A stretch of 64,000 bases of DNA from Actinomycetota bacterium (GTDB lineage Bacteria; Actinomycetota; Acidimicrobiia; Acidimicrobiales; Ilumatobacteraceae): positions 310,001-374,000 of the forward strand of contig CP064997.1 of assembly GCA_016700055.1 (NCBI GenBank), written 5' to 3'. Below the pieces are notes generated by a model. The model had not been told where the DNA came from. It worked only from the letters and a program-made list of their open reading frames with translations, and searched no databases. Shown in pieces: positions 36,934-46,552 of the stretch; positions within the stretch are counted from its first letter, which is position 1; the number at the start of each line of letters is the position of its first letter. A program made the position numbers and the translations under genes.

Positions 36934-37869
36934 ATGGATCTTCGCCAGCTTGCCGCCCTCGTCGCGATCGCCGACCACGGATCGTTCTCCGCCGCCGCCC
37001 GCGCGCTGTACACGGTCCAATCCAACGTCTCGACCCACGTCGCCCGCCTCGAACGGGAGCTGCACGCGGTGCTCGTCGACCGCGGCACGGGCGAGCTCAC
37101 CGAGGAAGGAGCGATCGTCGTCGAGCGGGCCCGGCGGATACTGCGTGAGCTCGACGAGATCACCGCCGACATCGCTTCGCGTGACGCCGAGGTGGCCGGC
37201 GACACGCGCATCGGGGTGATCGGCACCACCGCGCGCTGGATGATGCCGCGCTTTCTCACCGAGCTCTCCCGCGAGCACCCCCGTGTGCGTCCCCTCGTCT
37301 ACGAGGGGGGCACCTCGTCGCTGCTGCCGCGCCTCGTCGCCGGCCAGCTCGACGCGGCGATCGTCCACCTGCCCGTCGACGACGTCGAGATCGAGGTACA
37401 GCCGCTGTTCGCCGAGGACCTGATGCTGCTCGTCCCGGCACGCCACCACCTCGCCGACCGCACCGAGATCGGCCTCGCCGAGCTGGCCCACGAGCCGTTG
37501 CTGCTGCCTCCGAGCACGGCCGCGCTGCGCCGGATCCTCGACCGCGCCGCGGCGCACGTCGGGGTCAGCCTCACCCCGCAGGCCGAGATCGACGGGGTTC
37601 GGCTGCTGGCGTCGCTCGCGTTCGAGGGCTTCGGCGCGGCGATCGTCCCGGCCACCGCGGTCCCCCGCTGGCTGACCGGCGAGTTCACGCGGGTCAGCGT
37701 GCCCGAGCTCCCCCGGCGCGTCGTCGGGTGGGCGCAGCGCCGCCGGCCCCGCCCCGGCGCTCCCACCCGCGCAGCGCGCGACGTGGCGCAGAACGTCATC
37801 GCGACGAAGGGCAAGCGCCAGCCGGGGGTGCACACCGGCAGCGAGGTTTCGCCCCTCGCCGGGCGCTGA
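36934..37869 (+). CDS. LysR family transcriptional regulator
   Basis: 311 aa. The N-terminal HTH (DLRQLAALVAIADHGSFSAAARAL) and periplasmic-binding-like effector domain (about 90-280) are standard. It contains no cysteine, excluding an OxyR-type redox switch. TATCGT ends 8 nt before the ATG, overlapping a perfect dyad, so autoregulation is likely. It is divergent from the 6C-like RNA and followed after 23 bp by acyl-CoA carboxylase; either could be its target. Confidence 0.87.
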   Translation: MDLRQLAALVAIADHGSFSAAARALYTVQSNVSTHVARLERELHAVLVDRGTGELTEEGAIVVERARRILRELDEITADIASRDAEVAGDTRIGVIGTTARWMMPRFLTELSREHPRVRPLVYEGGTSSLLPRLVAGQLDAAIVHLPVDDVEIEVQPLFAEDLMLLVPARHHLADRTEIGLAELAHEPLLLPPSTAALRRILDRAAAHVGVSLTPQAEIDGVRLLASLAFEGFGAAIVPATAVPRWLTGEFTRVSVPELPRRVVGWAQRRRPRPGAPTRAARDVAQNVIATKGKRQPGVHTGSEVSPLAGR

Positions 37870-37892
37870 CCGGCACAAGTTATGGTGACTCG

Positions 37893-39236
37893 ATGTCCTC
37901 GGTGGGGCTCCGCGCGCACGTCCCCGGCGCGGCACGGGTCGACGTCCGGCGCTTCGCCGGACGCCACGTGGTGTGGCTCGACGTAGACGCCGAAGTGCGC
38001 AAGGGCGCGCTCAGCTCGGACGCTTCGTCCATGATCGAGCACGCGGCGCGCGTCGCCCTCGCCGAGCGCATCCCCCTGGTGGGAGTGATGGGCTCGTCGG
38101 GTGCAGACATCGTCGAGGGCTTCGCCGCGCTGCACGGATGGGGCCTCGCCGCGCGAGCGCTCACCGATTGCTCCGGGATCGTGCCGACGATCTTCGTCGT
38201 CAACGGGCCTGCGGTCTCGGGGCCGGCACTGCTGCTCGGCATCGCTGACCACGTGGTGATGACCGAGCAGGCCTACGCGTTCGTGTCCGGGCCGACGATG
38301 GTCGCCGAGTTCACGGGGGTACGGGTCGACAACGACGAGCTGGGCGGCGCCGCCACCCACGCCCGCTACACCGGGGCGGCGACGCTCGTCGTCGCCGACG
38401 ACGTGGAGGCCACCGCCGCCGTCGAGGCGCTCCTCGAATACCTGCCCTCGCACAACGACGAGCTGCCCGGGCGCTGGGACGTCGACGACGACGGCGAGCG
38501 CCTCACCCCAGAAGCCGGTGAGCTGATCCCACCGTCGTCCACCGGCAGCTACGACGTGCGCGACGTGATCCGTGCCCTCTGCGACGACGGCGCGTTCCTC
38601 GAGCTGCGCGGCCGCTGGGCAGCCAACCTGGTGACGGCGTTCGCGACCATCGACGGGCGCCCGATCGGCGTGGTCGCCAACCAGCCGACCGCGCTTGCCG
38701 GCACCCTCGACATCCCCGCATCGCAGAAGGGAGCCGGGTTCATCAACTTCTGCGACGCGTTCAACCTGCCGATCCTCACGCTCGTCGACACGCCGGGGTT
38801 CTACCCCGGCAAGGACCTCGAGTGGAGAGGGATGATCCGCCACGGGGCCCAGCTCGTCTACGCGTACGGCCGGGCGACCGTGCCGCGGATATGCGTCATC
38901 TTGCGCAAGAGCTACGGCGGGGCGTACATCGTGATGGACTCCAAGCGGATGGGCAACGACGTGTGCCTGGCCTGGCCGTGGGCCGAGCTCGCGGTGATGG
39001 GTGCCGGCCAGGCGGCGGCGATCCTCCAACGCCGGGCGACCGACGCTGAACGCGCCGCGTTCGAGGCCGACTACGCGGAGCGGCTGCTCAACCCGTACGT
39101 CGCGGCCGAGCGGGGATACGTCGACGCGGTGATCGATCCGGCCGACACCAGGCGCGAGATCGCGCGGGCGCTCGACGCCCTCGCCGACAAGCGCGAGGTG
39201 CTCGCCCCGCGCAAGCACGGCAACGGGCCACTGTGA
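37893..39236 (+). CDS. acyl-CoA carboxylase beta (carboxyltransferase) subunit
   Basis: 447 aa, shorter than the usual 510-550 aa of AccD/PccB chains. Two crotonase-like halves are seen, with acyl-CoA site FVVNGPAVSGPALLLG in the first and carboxybiotin site KSYGGAYIVM and VVANQPTALAGTLDI in the second. No biotinylated alpha subunit is near, so it must share one encoded elsewhere. TATGGT (37881-37886) ends 6 nt before ATG, so the upstream open frame is not used. Substrate chain length is not deducible. Confidence 0.85.
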   Translation: MSSVGLRAHVPGAARVDVRRFAGRHVVWLDVDAEVRKGALSSDASSMIEHAARVALAERIPLVGVMGSSGADIVEGFAALHGWGLAARALTDCSGIVPTIFVVNGPAVSGPALLLGIADHVVMTEQAYAFVSGPTMVAEFTGVRVDNDELGGAATHARYTGAATLVVADDVEATAAVEALLEYLPSHNDELPGRWDVDDDGERLTPEAGELIPPSSTGSYDVRDVIRALCDDGAFLELRGRWAANLVTAFATIDGRPIGVVANQPTALAGTLDIPASQKGAGFINFCDAFNLPILTLVDTPGFYPGKDLEWRGMIRHGAQLVYAYGRATVPRICVILRKSYGGAYIVMDSKRMGNDVCLAWPWAELAVMGAGQAAAILQRRATDAERAAFEADYAERLLNPYVAAERGYVDAVIDPADTRREIARALDALADKREVLAPRKHGNGPL

Positions 39237-39314
39237 CCCGCGGGGGGCTATCGTCCCTCGCCGGGGGAGAAAGCCCCCATCGCCCAAGATGATCTCTCGA
39301 AGGGGACGCGCAAG
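39237..39314 (+). promoter_or_regulatory. gltA leader with small hairpin
   Basis: TATCGT (39249-39254) could be the -10 box, giving a leader of about 55 nt. GGGGG (39263-39267) and CCCCC (39274-39278) form a short hairpin with loop AGAAAG, and AAGGGGA precedes the GTG start by about 8 nt. No known riboswitch was recognised. Confidence 0.35.
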
Positions 39315-40580
39315 GTGCCCGACACCATCACCATCACCGACGACCGCACCGGCAAGCAGGTAACGGTGCCGATCACCGACGGGGTGTTCCCTTCGTCGGC
39401 GATCCGCGAGCTCGACCCGACGCTGTACGTCTACGACCCGGCCTTTCTCTCCACCGCCGCCTGCCGGTCCGCGATCACCTTCGTCGACGGTGAGGCCGGC
39501 ATCCTGCGCTACCGCGGCTACCCGATCGAGCAGCTCGCCGAGCACTCGACGTTCATCGAGGTCGCGTACCTGTTGCTGCACGGCAGCCTGCCGAACGAGG
39601 CGCAGCTCGCGCAGTGGCAGCACGACGTCACGCACCACACGTTCATCCACGAGAACATGCGCAAGCGGTTCGTCGACGGCTTCCACTACGACGCCCACCC
39701 GATGGGCATGTTCGTCTCCGCCCTCGCCGCGCTCGGGACGTTCTACGAGGACTCGAAGGAGCTCTGGCTCGACGACAGCCGCCGCAAGCAGATCCTGCGC
39801 CTCATCGCGAAGACGCCGACCATCGCGGCGATGTGCTACCGCTTCTCGATCGGGTTGCCGTTCAACTATCCCGACAACAGGCTCAGCTTCCCGGCCAACT
39901 TCTTGAACATGATGTGGAGGGTCGGCGACTACTCGGTCGACCCGGTGCTCGAGCGAGCGATGGACGTGCTGTTCATCCTCCACGCCGACCACGAGCAGAA
40001 CTGCGGCACCACCGCGATGCGCGTCGTCGGCTCCAGCCATGCCGATCCGTACTCCGCCTCCGCCGCGGCGGCCGCCGCGCTGTACGGCCCGTTGCACGGC
40101 GGCGCGAACGAGGCCGCGGTGCGCATGCTCGGCGAGATCGGCTCGGTCGAGAACGTCCCGGCGTACATCGAGAGTGTGAAGCGCGGTGAGGGCCGGCTGA
40201 TGGGCTTTGGCCACCGGGTGTACAAGCACTACGACCCGCGGGCGAAGATCGTGAAGCAGACGGCCTACGACGTGTTCGGGGTCACCGGCAAGAACCCGTT
40301 GATCGACATCGCGCTGACGTTGGAGGAAGCCGCGCTCAGCGACCCGTACTTCATCGACCGCAAGCTGTACCCGAACGTCGACTTCTACTCCGGGCTGATC
40401 TACCAGGCGATGGGCTTCCCCGTCGACATGTTCACGGTGCTGTTCGCGATCCCGCGCATCGTCGGCTGGCTGGCCCACTGGGAAGAGCTGCTCGACGACA
40501 AGGACCAGAAGATCAGCCGCCCCCGCCAGTGGTACGTGGGCTCCCCCGAACGGGACTACGTGCCGCTGACCGAGCGCTAG
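39315..40580 (+). CDS. gltA: citrate synthase (type II, hexameric class)
   Basis: 421 aa. The N-terminal beta domain (DPTLYVYDPAF, FVDGEAGILRYRGYPI) is that of hexameric Gram-negative/actinobacterial GltA. Catalytic residues are His about 262 (GPLHGGANEA), His about 299 (GFGHRVYKHYDPRA) and Asp about 357 (YPNVDFYSG). It condenses oxaloacetate with acetyl-CoA. The start is GTG with AAGGGGA upstream. The next gene follows after 8 bp. Confidence 0.94.
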   Translation: MPDTITITDDRTGKQVTVPITDGVFPSSAIRELDPTLYVYDPAFLSTAACRSAITFVDGEAGILRYRGYPIEQLAEHSTFIEVAYLLLHGSLPNEAQLAQWQHDVTHHTFIHENMRKRFVDGFHYDAHPMGMFVSALAALGTFYEDSKELWLDDSRRKQILRLIAKTPTIAAMCYRFSIGLPFNYPDNRLSFPANFLNMMWRVGDYSVDPVLERAMDVLFILHADHEQNCGTTAMRVVGSSHADPYSASAAAAAALYGPLHGGANEAAVRMLGEIGSVENVPAYIESVKRGEGRLMGFGHRVYKHYDPRAKIVKQTAYDVFGVTGKNPLIDIALTLEEAALSDPYFIDRKLYPNVDFYSGLIYQAMGFPVDMFTVLFAIPRIVGWLAHWEELLDDKDQKISRPRQWYVGSPERDYVPLTER

Positions 40581-40588
40581 CCGGTGAG

Positions 40589-42136
40589 GTGACGGCGCCC
40601 CGCGCCGCGGCGGCCCTGGCCGGCATCGTCGCCGGCGGCGTCGCGGTGGCGGTCGCCGTGTTCACCGCCGCCGTCCTCGACGACGAGTCGCCGGTCGACG
40701 CCGTCGCCGGTGCGTTCGTCGACCGCACACCGGCATGGCTGAGGGAACTGGCCATCGACTGGTTCGCGACCAACGACAAGCGCGCCCTGCGCGTGGGGAT
40801 CTTCGTGGTGCTCGGCATCGCTGCCGCCATCGTCGGCATGCTCGGGCAGCGGCGGCGCTGGATGGGGCTGGCCGGGATCGCGGCGTTCGGCGTGCTCGGC
40901 GCGGCGGCCGCGGCCGAGCGGCCCGGCGCCGGGACCGCGGCGATCCTCGCCCCCTTCGTCGGTGCCGCCGCCGGCGCACTGACGCTCACCGTGCTGCTCG
41001 CCGCGCTTCGCGCCCCCGCGCCGCGGGTGGAGGTGCCCGGGCCGTCGCGGGTGCCCCTCGGTTGGGATCGGCGTCGGTTCCTCGCCACGAGCGGCGCCGG
41101 AGTGGCCGTCGCCGCAGTCGCCGGCGCGGGGGCCTTCCGCCTGGAACGCCAGCGGGTGAGGGCGATCGAAGCCGCCGCCCCCGACCAACTGCCCGCCCTC
41201 GGCCCCGGCGGCGCGGCAGCCGAGATCCCGAACGGCGCCGGTGTCGTCCCGGGCACCCCGTACCTCACCCCGAACGCCGACTTCTACCGCATCGACACCG
41301 CGCACTCCTTCCCCCGGGTCGACCTCGACCGGTGGACCATGCGCGTGCACGGCCTCGTCGACGAAGAGCTGTCGCTGACCTACGCCGACCTCTCCCGCCT
41401 GCCGCAGGTGGAGCGCGTGATCACCCTGTGTTGCGTGTCGAACGAGGTCGGTGGGCCCTACATCGGCAACGCCGTCTGGCAGGGGGTGCTGCTCGCCGAC
41501 GTGCTCGCCATGGCCGGCGTGCGCGACGAGGCCGAGCAGGTGTTCAGCCGCAGCCTCGACGGCTGGACGTGCGGGTTTCCGGTGCAGGTCGCCCTCGACG
41601 GGCGCGACAACCTGATCGCGCTCGGCATGAACGGCGAGCCACTCCCTCTCGCCCACGGCTTCCCGGCGCGTCTCGTGGTGCCCGGGCTGTACGGCTACGT
41701 CTCGGCGACGAAGTGGCTGAAGGAGATCGAGCTCACCACGTGGGACGCTGCCGAGGGCTACTGGGTGCCGCGGGGCTGGGCGCGCGAAGCCCCGGTGAAG
41801 ACCCAGTCACGGATCGACGTCCCCCGGCGCGGCGAGCGGCTACTGGCCGGTCCGACCGCTGTCGCCGGAGTGGCGTGGGCGCAGCACCGGGGAGTCGAGC
41901 GGGTGGAGGTGCGCGTCGACGGCGGCCCGTGGCGTCTGGCTCGCCTCGGCACGGACGTCACCGACGACTCCTGGCGGCAGTGGGTGCTCGACTGGGAGGC
42001 CACCGAGGGCGACCACCTGATCGAGGTGCGGGCCACCGACAAGACCGGCGAGACCCAGACCGAAGCGCGCTCCCCCGTCGCCCCTGACGGGGCGACGGGG
42101 TGGCACTCGCGACGCGTCAGCGTCTCACCGGCCTGA
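40589..42136 (+). CDS. membrane-anchored molybdopterin oxidoreductase (sulfite oxidase family)
   Basis: 515 aa. Four hydrophobic helices (about 5-28, 68-85, 91-108 and 114-138) precede a twin-arginine-like RRRFLAT (161-167) plus hydrophobic stretch, then a sulfite-oxidase Mo domain from about 220 with the cofactor-binding Cys in LCCVSNEVGG (C281/C282) and a C-terminal Mo-co dimerisation domain. The layout suggests a four-helix membrane anchor and a catalytic domain outside, as in YedY/MsrP-like or sulfite-dehydrogenase homologues. GTG 40589 lies 8 bp after gltA; no separate promoter is visible. Substrate unknown. Confidence 0.82.
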   Translation: MTAPRAAAALAGIVAGGVAVAVAVFTAAVLDDESPVDAVAGAFVDRTPAWLRELAIDWFATNDKRALRVGIFVVLGIAAAIVGMLGQRRRWMGLAGIAAFGVLGAAAAAERPGAGTAAILAPFVGAAAGALTLTVLLAALRAPAPRVEVPGPSRVPLGWDRRRFLATSGAGVAVAAVAGAGAFRLERQRVRAIEAAAPDQLPALGPGGAAAEIPNGAGVVPGTPYLTPNADFYRIDTAHSFPRVDLDRWTMRVHGLVDEELSLTYADLSRLPQVERVITLCCVSNEVGGPYIGNAVWQGVLLADVLAMAGVRDEAEQVFSRSLDGWTCGFPVQVALDGRDNLIALGMNGEPLPLAHGFPARLVVPGLYGYVSATKWLKEIELTTWDAAEGYWVPRGWAREAPVKTQSRIDVPRRGERLLAGPTAVAGVAWAQHRGVERVEVRVDGGPWRLARLGTDVTDDSWRQWVLDWEATEGDHLIEVRATDKTGETQTEARSPVAPDGATGWHSRRVSVSPA

Positions 42137-42142
42137 GCCGAG

Positions 42143-45100
42143 CTATCGGCGACGCACCGTCCCGCTGAAGGTGGCGTAGATGTCGCCGGCCACCGCGGTG
42201 GTGTCGACGAGCACGTCGTTGCGGTAGGTACCAGCGGTGACACCGATCGCGTCGAACGTGATCGTGTGCGAGCCGCCGGGGCCGCCCGGCACCGACGACA
42301 CCAGCACCTCGGTGCCGTTCGCCGGGGCGGTGCCGGCGCCGTCGAAGTACACCGCCTGGCCGGAGCTGCCGTAGCGGTTCTCGGCGCCGACGGTGAGGTA
42401 ACCGAGGTCTCCACCGGTGACGGGGCCGAAGGCGTAGGTGACGTCCTCCGTGCCGTTCACCCCGATCCAGATCTGGAACGAGTTCAGCTGCGCCGCGTTC
42501 GAGAAGTTCCGCACGCCATCCCATTCGAGGACGAGCCAGTCGTTGACGCCGTCGGTCAGGATGTCGATCCGCAGCGCACCGGCCGCGCCGGGGTTGAGGT
42601 CGGTCCAGAACGGGGCGAGCACGTTGTTCGGCGGCAGCACGTTGGGGAAGTCGGTGTTGACGAAGTCCACGTCTGCACCGGTGCCGCCGCCCACCACGGC
42701 GTAGCCGTTGGAGACGATCCCGATGCGGGTCCAGGTCTCACCCGCGAACTCGAACGCCGGCACGGTGTAGTTGACGATCGTCTCGTCGCCGACGCCGGCG
42801 ATCGCCGGCGTTCCGAACAGCGACAACGGCAGATACCCAGCCGGTGTCGAGCCAGGTGCCACTGCCGCGGAGACGACCGCCGCCTGCTGGGCGCCGAGGG
42901 TGGCTGTGGCCTGCAGGGTGTGGCTGTTCAGCACGGTCGCCCCGACCACGCTCGGGCGGTCGATGCGCATGTTGTTGGTCAAGAAGTCGGTGATCGTCAC
43001 GTCGGCCGGCTGGAACGAGTTGTTCGTCACCGTCACCTGGCACGACGTCTCCTGACGCACCCGGATGTCCGTCGGCGAGCACGACGTCGCCGCCGTGACG
43101 TCGCCCTCGGCGCGCACGACGGTGATCGGGAACACCAGCGCCTGGCCGCTCTGGCGGTGCACGAAGGTGATCGAGCCGTGACGCACCTCGCCGAGGGGGA
43201 TGTTGCGCCCGTCGACGGCGATGTCGATGGTGGCGTTGCCGTTCTTCGGCACGTTGACGCTCGTCGGCACCGTGATCTTCAGATCGGACGGCGCCGAAAC
43301 CTGCACGCGGTAGTTGCGGTTGGCACCGCTCTCGTCGTGCAAGGTGCGCTGCACCAGGATCGCCCCGGCGAATTGCGGCACGTACAGGCTGGGATAGTTG
43401 GCGTCCCACAAGTTGTCCTGGAGGGCGACGTAGTCGGCGGCGTCCTCGGAAATCGTGAACCCGACGCGGGCGGCGACGGCGGGGCGGATGCTGCCCGAGC
43501 CCTCGTCGAACGGCGTCGCGTGCACCGTGCCGTCACCGACGGTGACGACGCCGGCGGCAGCACCCATCATCAGCGCCGACTTGATCTGACCAGGCGTCCA
43601 ACTCGGATGACTGGCCTTCAGCAGCGCTGCCGCACCCGCCGCGTGCGGCGAGGACATCGAGGTGCCCTGGATGGCCTGGAACAACTCGCCCGGACGGCCG
43701 CCCTCGGAGGTGGCCGGCATCGGCGTCGCCCCGGCGAGGATCTGCACGCCGGGCGCCGTGACGTCGGGCTTGGACACGCCGAGCGTCTGGCCCGGGCCGC
43801 CGCGCGAGGAGAACGGCGCCATCACGTCGCCCTGCACCGCTTGCGGTGCGCCCGGGGTGAAGGTGGCCGAAACCTGCGGGTGCGCAGCCAGGAACGACGT
43901 CAACTGCGCCCCGGCGTCGTTCTCGAGGTGCACGGCGGGCAGGAAGTGGTTGTCGGTCGAAAGACCCTGCTGGGTCGGGTTGTACAGCAGCATTCCGGCG
44001 GCACCGCCGGCCTGCACGTTGAAGCCCTTCATCACCCTGGCGATGACGCCGCGCGGGCACACCGCGATCATCCCGGTGAGCGTGCCCGCCGCGGCCGGCG
44101 AGTTGCAGTTGGCGGGCGTCGGCACGACGACCGGCAGCGGGCTGGAGATGCCTTCGGTGACCGACGCTCCCTTCAGCACCAGGCTCGCGCCGTCGGTGGA
44201 GGTGAGCGTGACGGTCGAAAGGAAGTGGCGGTTCGAAGTACTGGCGCCGACGGTGAGCGTCCACGGCTCACGGTGGTCGGTGGTGTCGAGATCGGGCCCG
44301 GCGTTGCCCGCCGACGCCGACACGAGCACGCCCGCGTCGTACGCGCTCAAGAAGGCGAGCGACACCACGTCGCCGTAAGGGTTGGCGCCGCCGCTGATCG
44401 AGAAGTTGATCACGTCGACACCGTCGAGGATCGCCTGACCGACCGCGGCCGCGGAGTCGCTGCCGAAGCAGCCCTCGTTGCCGCACACGCGATAGCTGAC
44501 CACATGCGCCCGCGGGGCGACACCGGACACCGTTCCGCGCGGCACCCCGAAGATGGAGGCCGCGACGCCGTTGTTGCCGGCCGACGTCGTCGCCGTGTGC
44601 GTGCCGTGACCGTTGTCGTCACGTCCGCTCAAGAACTCGGTCGGCAGCAGGCCGACGTTGGCCTGGTAGCCGTCGGTGAAGTTGTACGCGCCGATCAGCT
44701 TGCCGTTGCACGTGAACGCCGCGTCGTTCGGGTTGTAGGCGGTGTTGCCGAAGTCGCACGTCGAGCGCGCCCCGGCGGAGAAACCGTTGCTGCCCGGCAC
44801 CACCGGCGGCGCCGGGTAGGCGACACCGTTCGGGTCAGGGTCCGAGAACGAGGGGTGCTCGGGCCATACGCCCGAGTCGAGGACGCCCACGATCACTCCT
44901 CCGCCGGCGTTCTGCACTCCCCCCTGGGCGGCCCACAGATCGTCAGCCCCGATGAAGTCGTTGCTCACGTCGGTGTTCAGTTGCAGCAACTCGTCGTGGT
45001 AGATGCCGGCAACGCCGGGCAATGCCTCGATCGTCTTCAACTCGTCGGCGGGAACGCGAGCGGCGAAACCGGCGAACGCAAGGTCGAGCCGGCGCGTCAC

Positions 45101-45475
45101 CTGGGTCTCGGGCACTGCAGCGCGGACGCGCTGCTCTACCGTCGCGCTCTCGCCGGCGACGAACGCGCGATAGCGCCGCACGTTCTGCGAGTTCGCGTTC
45201 AGCGGCTGGCCGGTTACGGCCGGGCTCGTCGCCGGCAAGCCGGCGACGCCACCGTCGTAGGAGGCGACCGAATCGGCGGTCAGCCGTACGACGACGGGGA
45301 TCAGCTTCTGTCCGTTCACCACCACCGATGAGCGCGAGTAGGTGGACTCGGGCACCAGGGTGCCCGACGCCGACAGGCCGTCGGCATCGGTTCGCGCGGC
45401 CTGCGCTCCCGACGTCGACACCACCACCGACGCGCTTGCCAGCGCTCCGAGCAGCAACCACCGCTTCGATCTCAT
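42143..45475 (-). CDS. secreted subtilisin-like serine protease (S8) with PA and C-terminal domains
   Basis: 1110 aa. A signal peptide (MRSKRWLLLGALASASVVVS, cleavage near AQA-A) and an I9-type propeptide (about 60-165) precede the S8 domain with D200 (VLDSGVWPEH), H290 (NGHGTHTAT) and S606 (GTSMSSPHAAG). A protease-associated insertion lies near residues 420-540, and C-terminal fibronectin-like and beta-sandwich domains fill 680-1110. It matches large extracellular subtilases that degrade protein for nutrition. GGGAGG sits 5 nt before ATG 45475, so this gene is leadered. Confidence 0.9.
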   Translation of the reverse strand: MRSKRWLLLGALASASVVVSTSGAQAARTDADGLSASGTLVPESTYSRSSVVVNGQKLIPVVVRLTADSVASYDGGVAGLPATSPAVTGQPLNANSQNVRRYRAFVAGESATVEQRVRAAVPETQVTRRLDLAFAGFAARVPADELKTIEALPGVAGIYHDELLQLNTDVSNDFIGADDLWAAQGGVQNAGGGVIVGVLDSGVWPEHPSFSDPDPNGVAYPAPPVVPGSNGFSAGARSTCDFGNTAYNPNDAAFTCNGKLIGAYNFTDGYQANVGLLPTEFLSGRDDNGHGTHTATTSAGNNGVAASIFGVPRGTVSGVAPRAHVVSYRVCGNEGCFGSDSAAAVGQAILDGVDVINFSISGGANPYGDVVSLAFLSAYDAGVLVSASAGNAGPDLDTTDHREPWTLTVGASTSNRHFLSTVTLTSTDGASLVLKGASVTEGISSPLPVVVPTPANCNSPAAAGTLTGMIAVCPRGVIARVMKGFNVQAGGAAGMLLYNPTQQGLSTDNHFLPAVHLENDAGAQLTSFLAAHPQVSATFTPGAPQAVQGDVMAPFSSRGGPGQTLGVSKPDVTAPGVQILAGATPMPATSEGGRPGELFQAIQGTSMSSPHAAGAAALLKASHPSWTPGQIKSALMMGAAAGVVTVGDGTVHATPFDEGSGSIRPAVAARVGFTISEDAADYVALQDNLWDANYPSLYVPQFAGAILVQRTLHDESGANRNYRVQVSAPSDLKITVPTSVNVPKNGNATIDIAVDGRNIPLGEVRHGSITFVHRQSGQALVFPITVVRAEGDVTAATSCSPTDIRVRQETSCQVTVTNNSFQPADVTITDFLTNNMRIDRPSVVGATVLNSHTLQATATLGAQQAAVVSAAVAPGSTPAGYLPLSLFGTPAIAGVGDETIVNYTVPAFEFAGETWTRIGIVSNGYAVVGGGTGADVDFVNTDFPNVLPPNNVLAPFWTDLNPGAAGALRIDILTDGVNDWLVLEWDGVRNFSNAAQLNSFQIWIGVNGTEDVTYAFGPVTGGDLGYLTVGAENRYGSSGQAVYFDGAGTAPANGTEVLVSSVPGGPGGSHTITFDAIGVTAGTYRNDVLVDTTAVAGDIYATFSGTVRRR

Positions 45476-45570
45476 CGGTCCTCCCAGCCGCCACGCCATC
45501 GTGGCGGGCGGATTCTCACACCGCCACCGAAGCTGGCGCAAGCACCACCCTCTGTGGCTCGGCCGCCGGA

Positions 45571-46551
45571 TCACCGGAGGTCGATCAACACCTTGCCCGC
45601 GTTGGCGTTGGCCTCCATGTGGCGGTGGGCGTCGGCGATGCGGTCGAGGGGGAAGCGGCTGTCGATCACCGGGCGCAGGGCGCCGCTCTCGAAGAGGGGC
45701 AGCATCTCGCTGGCGAATCGGCGGGTGACGGCGATCTTGTCTTCGATCGGGCGGGCGCGCAGCGTGGTGCCAACCCAGGTGACGCGCTTCGTGAGCAGCA
45801 GCCCGGCGTTCACGGACGCCACCCCGCCCCCCATCAAGCCCACCTGCACGACCGTGCCGCGCAGCGCGGCGGCGCGCAGGTTGCGGTCGATCTCTTCGCC
45901 GCCGACCACGTCGAGGACCACGTCGAACCCCTCCGGCACAGCGCTGCCGGCGTCGGCCAGCCAATCGTGGGGGGAGCGCTGAAGCACCACGTCCGCGCCG
46001 AGCGCCTCGCACACGGCTGCCTTCCCCGCCGAGCAGGTGACCGCGATGCGCGCACCGATCGCCTTCGCGATCTGGATCGCGGCCGTGCCCACGCCCGACG
46101 CGCCGGCGTGCACGAGTGCCCAGCGCCCCGACGTCAGCCCGCCCTGCAGCACGAGCGCGTCCCATGCCGTCAGGAACACCTCGGGGATCGCCGCCGCGTC
46201 GTCGAGCGGCACCGCCGCCGGAACGGCGAGCAGTTGGCGCTCGTGGGTGGCGATGCGCTCTGCGTAACCCCCGCCGGCCTCGATCGCCATCACCTCGTCA
46301 CCGGGGCGCCAGAGCGTGACGCGCTCGCCCACCTGCGCCACCGTGCCGGCGAACTCGAGCCCGGGGATCTCGGGACCTGTCCCCCGCCGTGGGTCGGGAT
46401 AGAGACCCATCCGCTGCAACAGGTCGGCCCGGTTCAGCGCCGTCGCGCGGATGTCGACGAGCACCTCGTCGGCGCCGGGCACCGGGTCGGGCACGTCTTC
46501 CACGGTGAGCACCTCGGGCCCACCGTGGTCATGGAGGACGACGGCTCGCAT
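45571..46551 (-). CDS. NADPH:quinone oxidoreductase (zeta-crystallin-like MDR)
   Basis: 326 aa without zinc-binding Cys; NRADLLQRMGLYP and the cofactor motif HAGASGVGTAAIQ are typical of quinone oxidoreductase/PIG3-like MDR proteins. It begins two bases after the icd stop (TGAC-ATG), so icd and this gene are cotranscribed. A role in quinone or enone reduction is family inference. Confidence 0.88.
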   Translation of the reverse strand: MRAVVLHDHGGPEVLTVEDVPDPVPGADEVLVDIRATALNRADLLQRMGLYPDPRRGTGPEIPGLEFAGTVAQVGERVTLWRPGDEVMAIEAGGGYAERIATHERQLLAVPAAVPLDDAAAIPEVFLTAWDALVLQGGLTSGRWALVHAGASGVGTAAIQIAKAIGARIAVTCSAGKAAVCEALGADVVLQRSPHDWLADAGSAVPEGFDVVLDVVGGEEIDRNLRAAALRGTVVQVGLMGGGVASVNAGLLLTKRVTWVGTTLRARPIEDKIAVTRRFASEMLPLFESGALRPVIDSRFPLDRIADAHRHMEANANAGKVLIDLR

Positions 46552-46552
46552 G

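Noticed and set aside
39243..39278. Riboswitch or attenuator before gltA
   Set aside because: Only a short GGGGG/CCCCC hairpin is seen; there is no conserved aptamer pattern and no terminator tail.
37299..40478. 1059-codon antisense frame across LysR, carboxylase and citrate synthase
   Set aside because: It spans three convincing plus-strand genes and their promoters and lacks any domain.
42266..45331. 1021-codon antisense frame in the subtilase gene
   Set aside because: The minus strand carries a full signal peptide, catalytic triad and Shine-Dalgarno; the opposite frame is compositional.
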